Origin: Pseudomonas persica
Lineage (GTDB): Bacteria > Pseudomonadota > Gammaproteobacteria > Pseudomonadales > Pseudomonadaceae
Length of the DNA: 64,000 bases
Direction of reading: 5' to 3'
NCBI RefSeq assembly: GCF_900291015.1
Contig: NZ_OLKL01000047.1
Location: 89,489-153,488 of the forward strand
Position 1 is the stretch's first letter; each line of letters starts with the position of its first letter. Made by a program: the position numbers and the translations under genes. Shown piece after piece: positions 1-6,772 of this stretch. Below the pieces are notes generated by a model. That model ran no database searches, was not told the DNA's origin, and saw only the letters and a list, made by a program, of their open reading frames with translations.

Positions 1-763
1 TCAGCATGTCAGCCTTGCAGATAGCGTAGGACTCGGGATTGAGCTCCTGGCCGTGCAGCGACACGCTGACCTTCTCGCTGATGGACTGGATGTACTCATC
101 CCCCTCCGACAGAAAGCCGCCGGTGCCGGCGGTTGGGTCATAAATGGTGACGATGCTGTTGGGCGCGAGCTTGTGGTCCTGATCGGTGATCACCAGCGAG
201 GTGGTGAGGTGCACGATATCGCGCGGGGTGAAGTGCTCCCCAGCGGTTTCATTTGAGCTTTCCGCGAATTTGCGAATCAGCTCTTCAAAGATGATGCCCA
301 TGCCAAAGTTGCTGATGAACTCGGGGCTCAGATCGGTTGCCGCGAAACGCTGCGCCACCTGGTACAGCAGGTTGGCGGTTTCCAACTGCTGAACGAAATC
401 TTCGAAGTGGAAGTGCTCGAAGATCTCGCGGGCATCCTTGCTGAACGCCTGCACGTAGCTCATCAGGTCGGCGGCAGTCTGGGTGTCGGACAGGGTGCCG
501 AGGGTCAACGATGAGGAGTTGAAGAACTGCTGGCCAGCGGCGCGCAGCATGTACATTTCACGTACGGTGTCCGGGCGGCCTTCCTGAGCGTAGGACTCGT
601 AAATCACGGCATCCTTGGTCGGCGCCAGCACACACTCCATACGCCGCAGCAGGGTGAATGGCAGGATGATGCGGCCGTACTGGGACTGCTTGAAATCACC
701 ACGCAGTAGGTCGGCAATCGACCAGAGAAAGGCGGCCGTCTGGGAATGATTTTCCGTGTTCAC
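1..763 (-). CDS. hsdM: Type I restriction-modification DNA methylase subunit HsdM, N-terminal part (runs off the left edge)
   Basis: This is the amino end of the modification subunit of a type I restriction system, which methylates adenine in the target site with HsdS and forms the restriction complex with HsdR. About 254 codons are visible. The helical N-terminal domain comes first (LWSIADLLRGDFKQ, then LPFTLLRRMECV), then the FTPR motif near residue 180 and the SAM-binding motif DPTAGTGGF near residue 209. The catalytic NPPF motif would lie beyond the window. I chose the GTG at 763 because AAGGAA stands about 8 bases upstream and because the protein then starts at the usual distance from the LLRG helix. 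It follows a decayed helicase gene on the same strand, so it sits in a defence island. hsdS and hsdR cannot be seen, so whether the system is intact is unknown. Confidence 0.92.
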   Translation of the reverse strand, partial: MNTENHSQTAAFLWSIADLLRGDFKQSQYGRIILPFTLLRRMECVLAPTKDAVIYESYAQEGRPDTVREMYMLRAAGQQFFNSSSLTLGTLSDTQTAADLMSYVQAFSKDAREIFEHFHFEDFVQQLETANLLYQVAQRFAATDLSPEFISNFGMGIIFEELIRKFAESSNETAGEHFTPRDIVHLTTSLVITDQDHKLAPNSIVTIYDPTAGTGGFLSEGDEYIQSISEKVSVSLHGQELNPESYAICKADML

Positions 764-1015
764 TCAATAATTCCTTGGAATACACAGGCAAAAGGGTGAG
801 TTTAACCTTTCGAGCCGACTGAATGTCACAGCCCGAGGGCTCATGGGCGGCCTGGATGCCGCGCACATTAAGCCTCAGAACGTCCAGTGCCAACACTTGA
901 CGTGCGAACAGGTAAATAATCCACTCAGTTACCACTGACGCACCCGCCCTAGCTCGCAGGTTCTTGCGGATTGGCACGCTTGGAGATGAGCGCACCTGTA
1001 CCCATAATTGACATA

Positions 1016-1600
1016 TCAATGCGTGTTCAGCACGGCCTCAAAATCTGAAGCCTGCAGCTCCGAGGTCCCACTCAACATATCTCGCGCCAACGCTCGCCGC
1101 TTACTCAGCAGCTCGTTCAGCGTCGCTTCAAACGTCGGCATCGTCGCATCCCGAACCGTCGGGTAGTACACATACACATCCTTCTGCTGCCCGATCCGAT
1201 AGGCCCGATCGGTCGCCTGATCTTCCTTGGCCGGGTTCCAGCAGCGCGTGAAGTGAATGACGTGGTTGGCGGCCTGCACGTTCACCCCGAATCCGACGGC
1301 GATAGTGGACAGGATGATGACGGCGAAACCTGGCAGCTCCTGGAATTGATTGATCAGCCTCTGCCGGCTATTAGAGCTCTGACTGCTGGTACTGGTATCG
1401 CCATTGATGACCGTCGCCCGAAAGCCGAAATGCTGCTGAATTGCGTGCTGCAATTCCCGCTGAATATCTCGCAACTCGGTAAAGAGGATCACCTTGTCGC
1501 CGTTGCCGGCCCTTTTGATCGACTCGAGCGTCTGCATCAGCCACTGAAGCTTCGGCGAGGTGTCGCGCAACCTCGTGTCTGGCTGAACGCTGCTGAAGAC
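1016..1600 (-). pseudogene. C-terminal remnant of an SNF2-family helicase, probably ZorD of a type I Zorya system
   Basis: The frame is open from 1600 to the TGA at 1016 and encodes about 194 residues of the second RecA-like domain of an SNF2 ATPase. It shows the VILFTELRDIQREL strand-helix, motif V (GFGVNVQAANHVI) and motif VI (DQATDRAYRIGQ), and ends with LLSKRRALARDMLSG, typical of the tail of these helicases. The whole first ATPase lobe with the Walker A and DEAH motifs is missing, so it cannot work as a helicase. No credible start codon or ribosome site precedes it. Instead a MotA-like segment in another frame abuts it at about 1595. Seen: truncated SNF2 end. Known: type I Zorya operons run zorA-zorB-zorC-zorD and ZorD is an SNF2-type ATPase. 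Inferred: this is zorD. A DISARM or other SNF2 helicase is the alternative. Confidence 0.75.
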
Positions 1601-1703
1601 CTAGCATCAGGCCGAAGAAGGTTCCGACGATCCCGATACCGGTCAAGATACCCGGTAGGTGCTTATAGAACTCGGTCCCCAGCGGGGTATCAACACTGAT
1701 GCG
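1593..1703 (-). pseudogene. Fragment of a MotA/TolQ/ExbB-type membrane subunit, probably ZorA
   Basis: About 37 codons read DTPLGTEFYKHLPGILTG and then GIVGTFFGLMLGLQ. This is an amphipathic stretch entering a glycine-rich transmembrane helix, and it resembles the first pore helices of ZorA, the proton-channel subunit of Zorya anti-phage systems. An in-frame TGA at 1706-1704 closes it upstream. Downstream the reading passes at about 1593 into SNF2 helicase sequence in the wrong frame. Upstream, another frame reads GLVFDASV just before the VDTPLG part, and removing two bases (GT at about 1698) would join the two, so a small duplication may have broken the gene. The call rests on recognising a short motif; a family search with the peptide would settle it. 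Confidence 0.55.
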
Positions 1704-2529
1704 TCAAAGACCAATCCAGTTGGATCAATGACAGCACCTTGCCAAGCGCGCGCTTCGGGGTGCCACAAACTCGGAATGGGCGGGCGCACCACGTGCTCCC
1801 TAGAACCTTCCGTGGACAAATGGCGGGAGATAATGTCCTTATGCCAGCACCTTAGCTTGAGCCTTAACTGTCGTAAAGCTGAAAGCTCAACCCCTATATT
1901 CGGCATCCTGAAGCGAAGCGATTTCCCATCTACCCGCTTAGCTTGAGAGCAGCCCTCTAGGTACATCTGATCGGGGTGAAAAACCTCAGGCAAGTGCAGT
2001 GCAAGCTGATGGCGGGCTATGCCTTCAGTTCGATGCGCCGCGTCGGTGTCGAGCCGGGCCGACGATCGGATCAGGAGCTCGCGCAGGTCAGTCGAAGCAG
2101 GCTGACGCTTCGACCAGGTCGACCGCGATTTGGGCGCAGGTCTACTTACAGTCGTCACTGTTGTTTGTTGGCAAGCTAGGAATAGGTTTCTCAGTATTCC
2201 AGTTGGTATTTCAGGCTAAAATGCGAACCGAAATTAAGCTTATTAATCAATATATTAATCAGTCGATTCAACTTACCCCGGCCCACCAAATCCCAAAGAA
2301 AAAGACGCCCTCGGGCTAATGCCAGTCAGTTAAGCGATTTGGGGCCGCTTTGCGGCCCCAATGACGCCAACTGACTGGCATTAGCCCGAGGGCGTCTTTT
2401 TTTGTGCCTGGATTTTGGGGTGTGCAAGCCCCAAAAATCAGATTTCACCCCTTCCGGGTATGGCCTGGGTTTGACCGGTATTTTTCAAGCTCTTCGGCCC
2501 CCTGCGCAAACTCAACTCCTTCATAGCTT
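1704..2529. other. Gene-free accessory stretch with decayed sequence
   Basis: I find no convincing gene in these 826 bases. The part nearest 1704 may be the ruined start of the zorA-like gene. The 11-mer CTTAGCTTGAG occurs twice in direct orientation (1851-1861 and 1937-1947). From about 2160 to 2300 the sequence is clearly richer in A and T than its surroundings. A perfect inverted repeat lies at 2299-2401. The remaining 130 bases up to the ADP-ribosylglycohydrolase gene show nothing I can name. The stretch looks like the border between an acquired island and the chromosome. Confidence 0.6.
2299..2401. repeat. Perfect 33-bp inverted repeat with a nested hairpin; may act as a two-way terminator
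   Basis: The left arm (2299-2331) begins AAAAAGACGCCCTCGGG and the right arm (2369-2401) is its exact reverse complement, ending in a run of seven T. The 37-base centre holds a second hairpin, GGGGCCGC TTT GCGGCCCC (2341-2359). With runs of A on one side and T on the other, each strand could fold as a strong intrinsic terminator. The arms are longer and more perfect than usual for a terminator, so an immobile remnant of a small transposable element, or a copied terminator, is also possible. No transposase is next to it. Confidence 0.7.
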
Positions 2530-3597
2530 TCAACTCCCCGGATAAGCCCGCTCGATCTGCTCATCGAACTCGCCACCAACCCCGAAATACTCCCGCGGTA
2601 CGCGCTCGATATCTTCGGCCACCTGCGTAATCACCTGGCGCAGTTCCAGGCGCTCGAGCCAAAGGGCCGGAACAGCGACAGCACCATATTGCGCCCCCAG
2701 TAAATGCCCGACGACCAGCCCGGTGCTACTACTGTCGCCGCTGTGATTCACCGCCGTAACCACACCTTCTTCTAGTGAGCGTGCTGTCAGCGCACACCAC
2801 AGTCCAATAGCCAGCACCTGGTCAGCGACCCAACCAGCACCAAAATCGTCAATGCGTTGCGGGGTGGGTGTATAGCCCTCGTAATAGAAAAACAGCACAC
2901 GCTCGATCAGGCTGCGCGTTTCCTCCATACCTGGCACCTGCCCGTACCTGGCCAGACTCTGAGTCACAGCGTGCTCAAGGCTGTCTTGTCGGTCGACAAC
3001 ACGCTGGAGAATGTCGGCGAACAGCCCTGCCGCAAGGTAACCAGTCGGATGTCCGTGAGTCAGTCGCCCGGACTGCGCCGCGTAGTCAAATGCATGAGCA
3101 AAGAATGCACAGGGTGCAACGCGTACCAGGGCACCGCAGCCTTTACTGCTGTTTTCGGCAACCGCCCCCAGCCGCACAGTGGTCTTGAGCGCACTCAGGC
3201 AAGTTGCGTCGGGGGCACGACGCGACCAAAGCTCCGCTTGCTTGATCAGCCAGCCATCCGTCGCGACCGGTATCGTCGAAGGGTAGTCCTGGGTCGACAG
3301 CCAGCGCAGCAACGCGTGATGAATGATGCTGGGCACATGACATGGCTGCCGTGAACTCCCAAGCACATAAGCCCGCAGCAAGCCTTCTGCGGTAAACAGC
3401 ATCATCTGCGTATCGTCGCTGATCGCACCGGTGATGCCGTAAGCCGGGGCAAAATCAGCGATGCCCTGCGGCCCGAACCTGGCCTCGATCACAGGCCACT
3501 CAAGAAACTCCACGGGGGCGCCAAGCGCGTCTCCGACAGCGCCACCCAGCAGGCAGCCTTTGATCCGTTCAAGTCTGTTCATGCCTTCTCTTGTCAC
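2530..3597 (-). CDS. ADP-ribosylglycohydrolase family protein (DraG/ARH-like) with an altered second metal motif
   Basis: Members of this family use two magnesium ions to remove ADP-ribose from proteins or other acceptors. The 355-residue product has the family start CLLGGAVGDALGAPVE near residue 20 and the first metal motif SDDTQMML near residue 60. At the C-terminal metal site it reads NHSGDSSSTG, where the usual pattern is GDSDSTG or GDTDT; the second aspartate, a magnesium ligand in the family, is serine here. Activity may therefore be weak or changed. The GTG at 3597 overlaps the stop codon of the upstream small gene, so the two are translationally coupled. The ATG at 3582 is an alternative, but its GAGAAGG ribosome site would be only one base away. 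Both genes diverge from a WYL regulator. Substrate unknown. Confidence 0.85.
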   Translation of the reverse strand: MTREGMNRLERIKGCLLGGAVGDALGAPVEFLEWPVIEARFGPQGIADFAPAYGITGAISDDTQMMLFTAEGLLRAYVLGSSRQPCHVPSIIHHALLRWLSTQDYPSTIPVATDGWLIKQAELWSRRAPDATCLSALKTTVRLGAVAENSSKGCGALVRVAPCAFFAHAFDYAAQSGRLTHGHPTGYLAAGLFADILQRVVDRQDSLEHAVTQSLARYGQVPGMEETRSLIERVLFFYYEGYTPTPQRIDDFGAGWVADQVLAIGLWCALTARSLEEGVVTAVNHSGDSSSTGLVVGHLLGAQYGAVAVPALWLERLELRQVITQVAEDIERVPREYFGVGGEFDEQIERAYPGS

Positions 3598-3851
3598 TCT
3601 TCTGCAGAGATCAGGTTCTGCAAAAGCTCCAGTTTGCTTTGCAGCTGCGCGATGTGCGCTTTGTCAGCACGCTGTGCCAAGCGTAGCTCCCGGTTTTCCA
3701 TCTCCCATATCCGCGCCCAACGCGCGCCCTGGCGACAGGCGAGAAGCAGATGCCAGATTTCTCGCAACCTCAGGTACTGCATCAGGAGCACTGTCAGGAT
3801 CACCCCGATCAACACCAACGCCCCTGTCGAAACCGCTTCAGACATAGTCAT
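3594..3851 (-). CDS. Small membrane protein with one transmembrane helix and a coiled-coil tail, unknown function
   Basis: I do not recognise this 85-residue protein. Residues 9-25 (STGALVLIGVILTVLLM) form one membrane helix. The remaining part is charged and helical, with heptad-like leucines near the end (IAQLQSKLELLQNLI), so it probably sits in the inner membrane with a cytoplasmic coiled coil. The ATG at 3851 has GGAAG about six bases upstream and is preferred; a second ATG lies at 3845. The stop codon overlaps the GTG of the ADP-ribosylglycohydrolase gene, which suggests the two proteins are made together and act together. The pair diverges from the WYL regulator across 119 bases. Confidence 0.7.
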   Translation of the reverse strand: MTMSEAVSTGALVLIGVILTVLLMQYLRLREIWHLLLACRQGARWARIWEMENRELRLAQRADKAHIAQLQSKLELLQNLISAEE

Positions 3852-3919
3852 GCCCACTTCCTTTGGTGACTTCAATTCATTTTGAAGACAGGCACACGAT
3901 ATGTAGTGATAAGCGACAG

Positions 3920-3934
3920 GTCTAGAATGTAGAC
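3920..3934. promoter_or_regulatory. Possible operator dyad between the WYL regulator and the divergent gene pair
   Basis: GTCTA GAATG TAGAC is a perfect 5-bp inverted repeat in the middle of the divergent spacer (3852-3970), where a dimeric regulator could control both directions. ATAAG (3909-3913) and CTTAT (3934-3938) flank it, but not on the same centre. BrxR and CapW proteins bind inverted repeats in their own promoters; binding here is inferred from position only. Confidence 0.35.
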
Positions 3935-3970
3935 TTATACAGGTAAAGTAATCGCGCACATGGAGAGGGT

Positions 3971-4846
3971 ATGAAACGCAAGCAATCCATCGAGCAGGTA
4001 CGCTGGGACCTGGCACTTCGCTATCGCTTGATCGAGACCGTTGCCTGGTGGGAGGGCCGGCTGACCACGGGCCACCTGATGCAGAGCTTTGGCATCAGCC
4101 GCCAGCAGGCGTCCAAGGACATCAATACCTACATCACCGAACATGCGCCCAAAAACTTGACATATGACAAGCAGCTCAAGGGCTATGTGCCAAGCAAGCA
4201 GTTCAAGCCGCTGTTCATCGACGACAGCGCCAGCGCCTATCTGCACCTGCTGTATCAGAACAATGAGCGGGCCCCGCACATCGACGGGTTGGCACTGGCC
4301 TATGCGCATACCCGGGTGCTGGAAGTGCCTGATCGCCCCATCCGGCCAGAGGTCCTGCGCCCCTTGCTCAAAGCCTGCCGTGAAGGCCTGCGCCTGGAAA
4401 CCGAATACGTGTCCTTCAACACCCCCAACGTAGAGGTGCGCCTCATCGCCCCGCACACGCTGGTCTACACCGGCATGCGCTGGCACGTGAGGGCTTACTG
4501 CGAAAAGAACGGCCAGTATCGCGACTTCGTCCTCAGCCGCCTGCGTGGGCAACCAGACTTGCTCGACCAATCGCCGAACACGCGCGAGCAGGATGAAGAC
4601 TGGAATGTCGAAGTGCCGGTCATCTTCGAACCTGATGGGCGATTGAACGCAGCGCAGAAGGCAATCATCGAAACCGACTTCGGCATGACCCAGGGGCAAT
4701 TGGTGGTGCCCAGCCGCAGGGCACTGGTGAAGTACGTGTTGCAGCGCTACCAGATCGACCATCGCAACCTGGCAGTACTCCCCGAGGCGCAGCAACTGGT
4801 GGTGAGTAACCTCAAGGAACTGAAGCCGTGGCTGTTGAATGACTGA
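3971..4846 (+). CDS. WYL-domain transcriptional regulator of the BrxR/CapW type
   Basis: The 291-residue protein has a winged helix-turn-helix near residues 15-85 (FGISRQQASKDINTYI is the recognition part). A WYL domain follows near 130-205, with the signature GMRWHVRAYC, and a C-terminal WCX-like region ends at LKPWLLND. This layout, with the long pre-WYL helix, is that of BrxR and CapW. These proteins repress BREX, CBASS and other anti-phage loci and are thought to sense a nucleic-acid ligand through WYL. The ATG is preceded by GGAGAGG. The gene faces away from the small membrane protein and ADP-ribosylglycohydrolase genes and lies 2.4 kb from decayed defence genes. The family call is firm; that it controls the divergent pair is an inference. 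Confidence 0.85.
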   Translation: MKRKQSIEQVRWDLALRYRLIETVAWWEGRLTTGHLMQSFGISRQQASKDINTYITEHAPKNLTYDKQLKGYVPSKQFKPLFIDDSASAYLHLLYQNNERAPHIDGLALAYAHTRVLEVPDRPIRPEVLRPLLKACREGLRLETEYVSFNTPNVEVRLIAPHTLVYTGMRWHVRAYCEKNGQYRDFVLSRLRGQPDLLDQSPNTREQDEDWNVEVPVIFEPDGRLNAAQKAIIETDFGMTQGQLVVPSRRALVKYVLQRYQIDHRNLAVLPEAQQLVVSNLKELKPWLLND

Positions 4847-4923
4847 TTGTCGAGTCCGGCGACCTGCACTGCGGCACGCCGGCGGCAATGAAGTACATCG
4901 AGACGATGACGGGCTGAAAAAAC

Positions 4924-4951
4924 AAAGGGCACCCATCCACTGGTGCCCTTT
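4924..4951 (-). terminator. Intrinsic terminator of the amino-acid permease gene
   Basis: AAAGGGCACC and GGTGCCCTTT form a 10-bp perfect stem around an 8-base loop. On the minus strand the stem is followed by a T-rich run (complement of 4916-4922), as expected for an intrinsic terminator 24 bases after the permease stop codon. It may also stop the converging WYL gene. Confidence 0.8.
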
Positions 4952-4975
4952 GCCCTTACCGCCAGGTGAACTCAA

Positions 4976-6370
4976 TCACCCCATCGAACGCACCCCCACG
5001 GGTTGTTGCGCTTGGCCCCGCGAAGTCACGATGCCCAGGAAGGAAATCACGATCGCCAGAGCCAATGTCGAACTCACTTCCGCCCGGTGTTCAGGCGTGT
5101 ACATCATTACCGCCAGTGCCCCGGCAATGAACAGGATCACCGCCCAGGTCAGGTACGGGAACAGCCACATACGGAACTTCAGCTCGGTGTTTTCCCGCTC
5201 CAGGCGGCGGCGCATGCGCAGCTGCGAAATGGCGATGACCATGTATACCAGCAAGGCAATGGCACCGGAGCTGGCCAGCAGGAACTCGAATACGCCCTTC
5301 GGCGCGAAGTAGTTGAGGATGGCAATGGCCGCACCGATCAGCGTGCTGCCGAACACCGCAGCGCGCGGTACACCGACCTTGGAGGTCTTGTTGAGCATGG
5401 CCGGCGCGTCACCGCGCTTGGCCAGCGAGTACATCATCCGCGAGGCAATGTAGATCGACGAGTTCATGCAGCTGGTCACTGCCACCAGCACCACCAGGTC
5501 GACCATGAAGGCCGCATTGGGGATGTTCATGATTTCCAGCGCACGCTGGTAGGAACCCACCACTGCCAACTGCGGGTCATTCCACGGCACCACCGAGATG
5601 ATCACGAAGATCGACAGGATGTAGAAGGTGCTGATACGCCAGATCACCGAGCGGGTAGCCTTGGCGATGTTGCGCGATGGGTCGCTGGATTCGGACGCGG
5701 CGATGGTCACCGCTTCGGTGCCGATGAAGCTGAACATCACGGTGATGAACGCACCGACCACCGCTGACCAGCCCTTCGGCACAAAACCGCCGTGCTCGGC
5801 CATCAAGCCGCTCAGGCCGCTGACTTCGCGGTTGGGCAGCCAGCCCATCAGCGCGGCGAAGCCCAGGCCAATGAAGCCGAGAATGGCCGTGACCTTGAGG
5901 ATGGCGAACCAGAACTCGAACTCACCGTACTTGGCCACGCTGAACAGGTTGGTACCGGCCAGCAGCAGCACCGAAGCCAGGGCGAATATCCAGCTGTCCA
6001 CCTGCGGGAACCAGGCGTTCAGCACATGCCCGGCGGCCAGCGCTTCGATCGGGATCACCAGTACCCAGAACCACCAGTACAGCCAGCCGATGGTGTAGCC
6101 GGCCCAGCGGCCGATGGCCTGCTCGGCGTAGGTGGAAAACGATCCGGTGTCCGGGTGTGCCACGGCCATTTCGCCGAGCATGCGCATGACCAGTACCACC
6201 AGGGTCCCGGCCACGAAATAGGAAATTATGGTAGCTGGCCCGGCTGCCGCGATGGCGTGGCCAGAGCCGACGAAAAGTCCGGCGCCGATGATGCCGGCGA
6301 TGGACAGCATCGTTACATGACGTGGCTTGAAACCTTGGGCAAGGTTGCCATCAGATCCCACGGTGTTCAT
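4976..6370 (-). CDS. Amino-acid permease of the APC/AAT family, GABA-permease-like
   Basis: A 464-residue inner-membrane transporter with about 12 hydrophobic helices. The start GFKPRHVTMLSIAGIIGAG followed by LFVGSG is the signature of the amino-acid transporter (AAT) branch of the APC family, which includes GabP, AroP, CycA and the proline and lysine permeases. MLGEMAVAHPDTGSFSTYA and SFIGTEAVTIAASES are further conserved stretches. The GabP-like look (TGSFSTYAEQAIGRWAGYT) makes gamma-aminobutyrate or a similar zwitterion the likely substrate, but substrates are not predictable within this branch. The gene stands alone, with its own terminator downstream and about 400 gene-free bases upstream. 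P. putida carries several paralogues of this kind, so I give no symbol. Confidence 0.85.
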   Translation of the reverse strand: MNTVGSDGNLAQGFKPRHVTMLSIAGIIGAGLFVGSGHAIAAAGPATIISYFVAGTLVVLVMRMLGEMAVAHPDTGSFSTYAEQAIGRWAGYTIGWLYWWFWVLVIPIEALAAGHVLNAWFPQVDSWIFALASVLLLAGTNLFSVAKYGEFEFWFAILKVTAILGFIGLGFAALMGWLPNREVSGLSGLMAEHGGFVPKGWSAVVGAFITVMFSFIGTEAVTIAASESSDPSRNIAKATRSVIWRISTFYILSIFVIISVVPWNDPQLAVVGSYQRALEIMNIPNAAFMVDLVVLVAVTSCMNSSIYIASRMMYSLAKRGDAPAMLNKTSKVGVPRAAVFGSTLIGAAIAILNYFAPKGVFEFLLASSGAIALLVYMVIAISQLRMRRRLERENTELKFRMWLFPYLTWAVILFIAGALAVMMYTPEHRAEVSSTLALAIVISFLGIVTSRGQAQQPVGVRSMG

Positions 6371-6772
6371 TGATGTTGTTCTCTTTTTGCTGACACAAGG
6401 ATGGACGGGCAGGCGTAGGCGAAAATATCTCCTTTGAAATCAATAAGTCGACACGTTACTCGCGTTCTGTTGTTGATGTTGGGCACGCGTCACAGAGCAA
6501 CGTGTCAGTCAGGTCGGGCTTCATTTAAGCCGCGCAGGGCTGTGGGAAATTACACGAGAACGCCCCGGAACTGTTCGATCACGACAGGGCATTTCCATTA
6601 ACGCCAGATGTCGGGAATGCCATGCCCGATCGCGTCACCAGGCCGTCTGGAGCTTTTGTTTTTCATTTGGGTGTGTTGCGACCCTACTGTGGTGTACCTG
6701 TAGGAACACCCCGCTCCCAGGTCCAGTGCTGTACATGTGGGAGCGGGTTCACCCGCGAAAGGGACTGCAGAC
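6371..6772. other. Spacer between the permease and gudD, with a REP element
   Basis: These 402 bases hold the promoter region of the leftward permease gene and the 3' flank of gudD. No open frame here looks real. A REP palindrome at 6735-6763 and a decayed partner around 6698-6722 lie nearest gudD. I see no clear terminator for gudD other than the REP fold. Confidence 0.6.
6735..6763. repeat. REP palindrome with a decayed partner upstream
   Basis: CATGTGGGAGCGGGTTCACC followed by CGCGAAA is one copy of the P. putida REP; GCGGGT and ACCCGC make the stem. The region 6698-6722 (CCTGTAGGAACACCCCGCTC) looks like a degenerate inverted partner. Confidence 0.75.

Noticed and set aside
696..1019. 107-codon frame between hsdM and the helicase remnant
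   Set aside because: It overlaps the start of hsdM and shows no family features.
1643..2158. 171-codon frame over the decayed zorA region
   Set aside because: Only its last part (GLVFDASV) may be meaningful, as a frameshifted ZorA piece; the rest has no recognisable features and overlaps the junk-like region.
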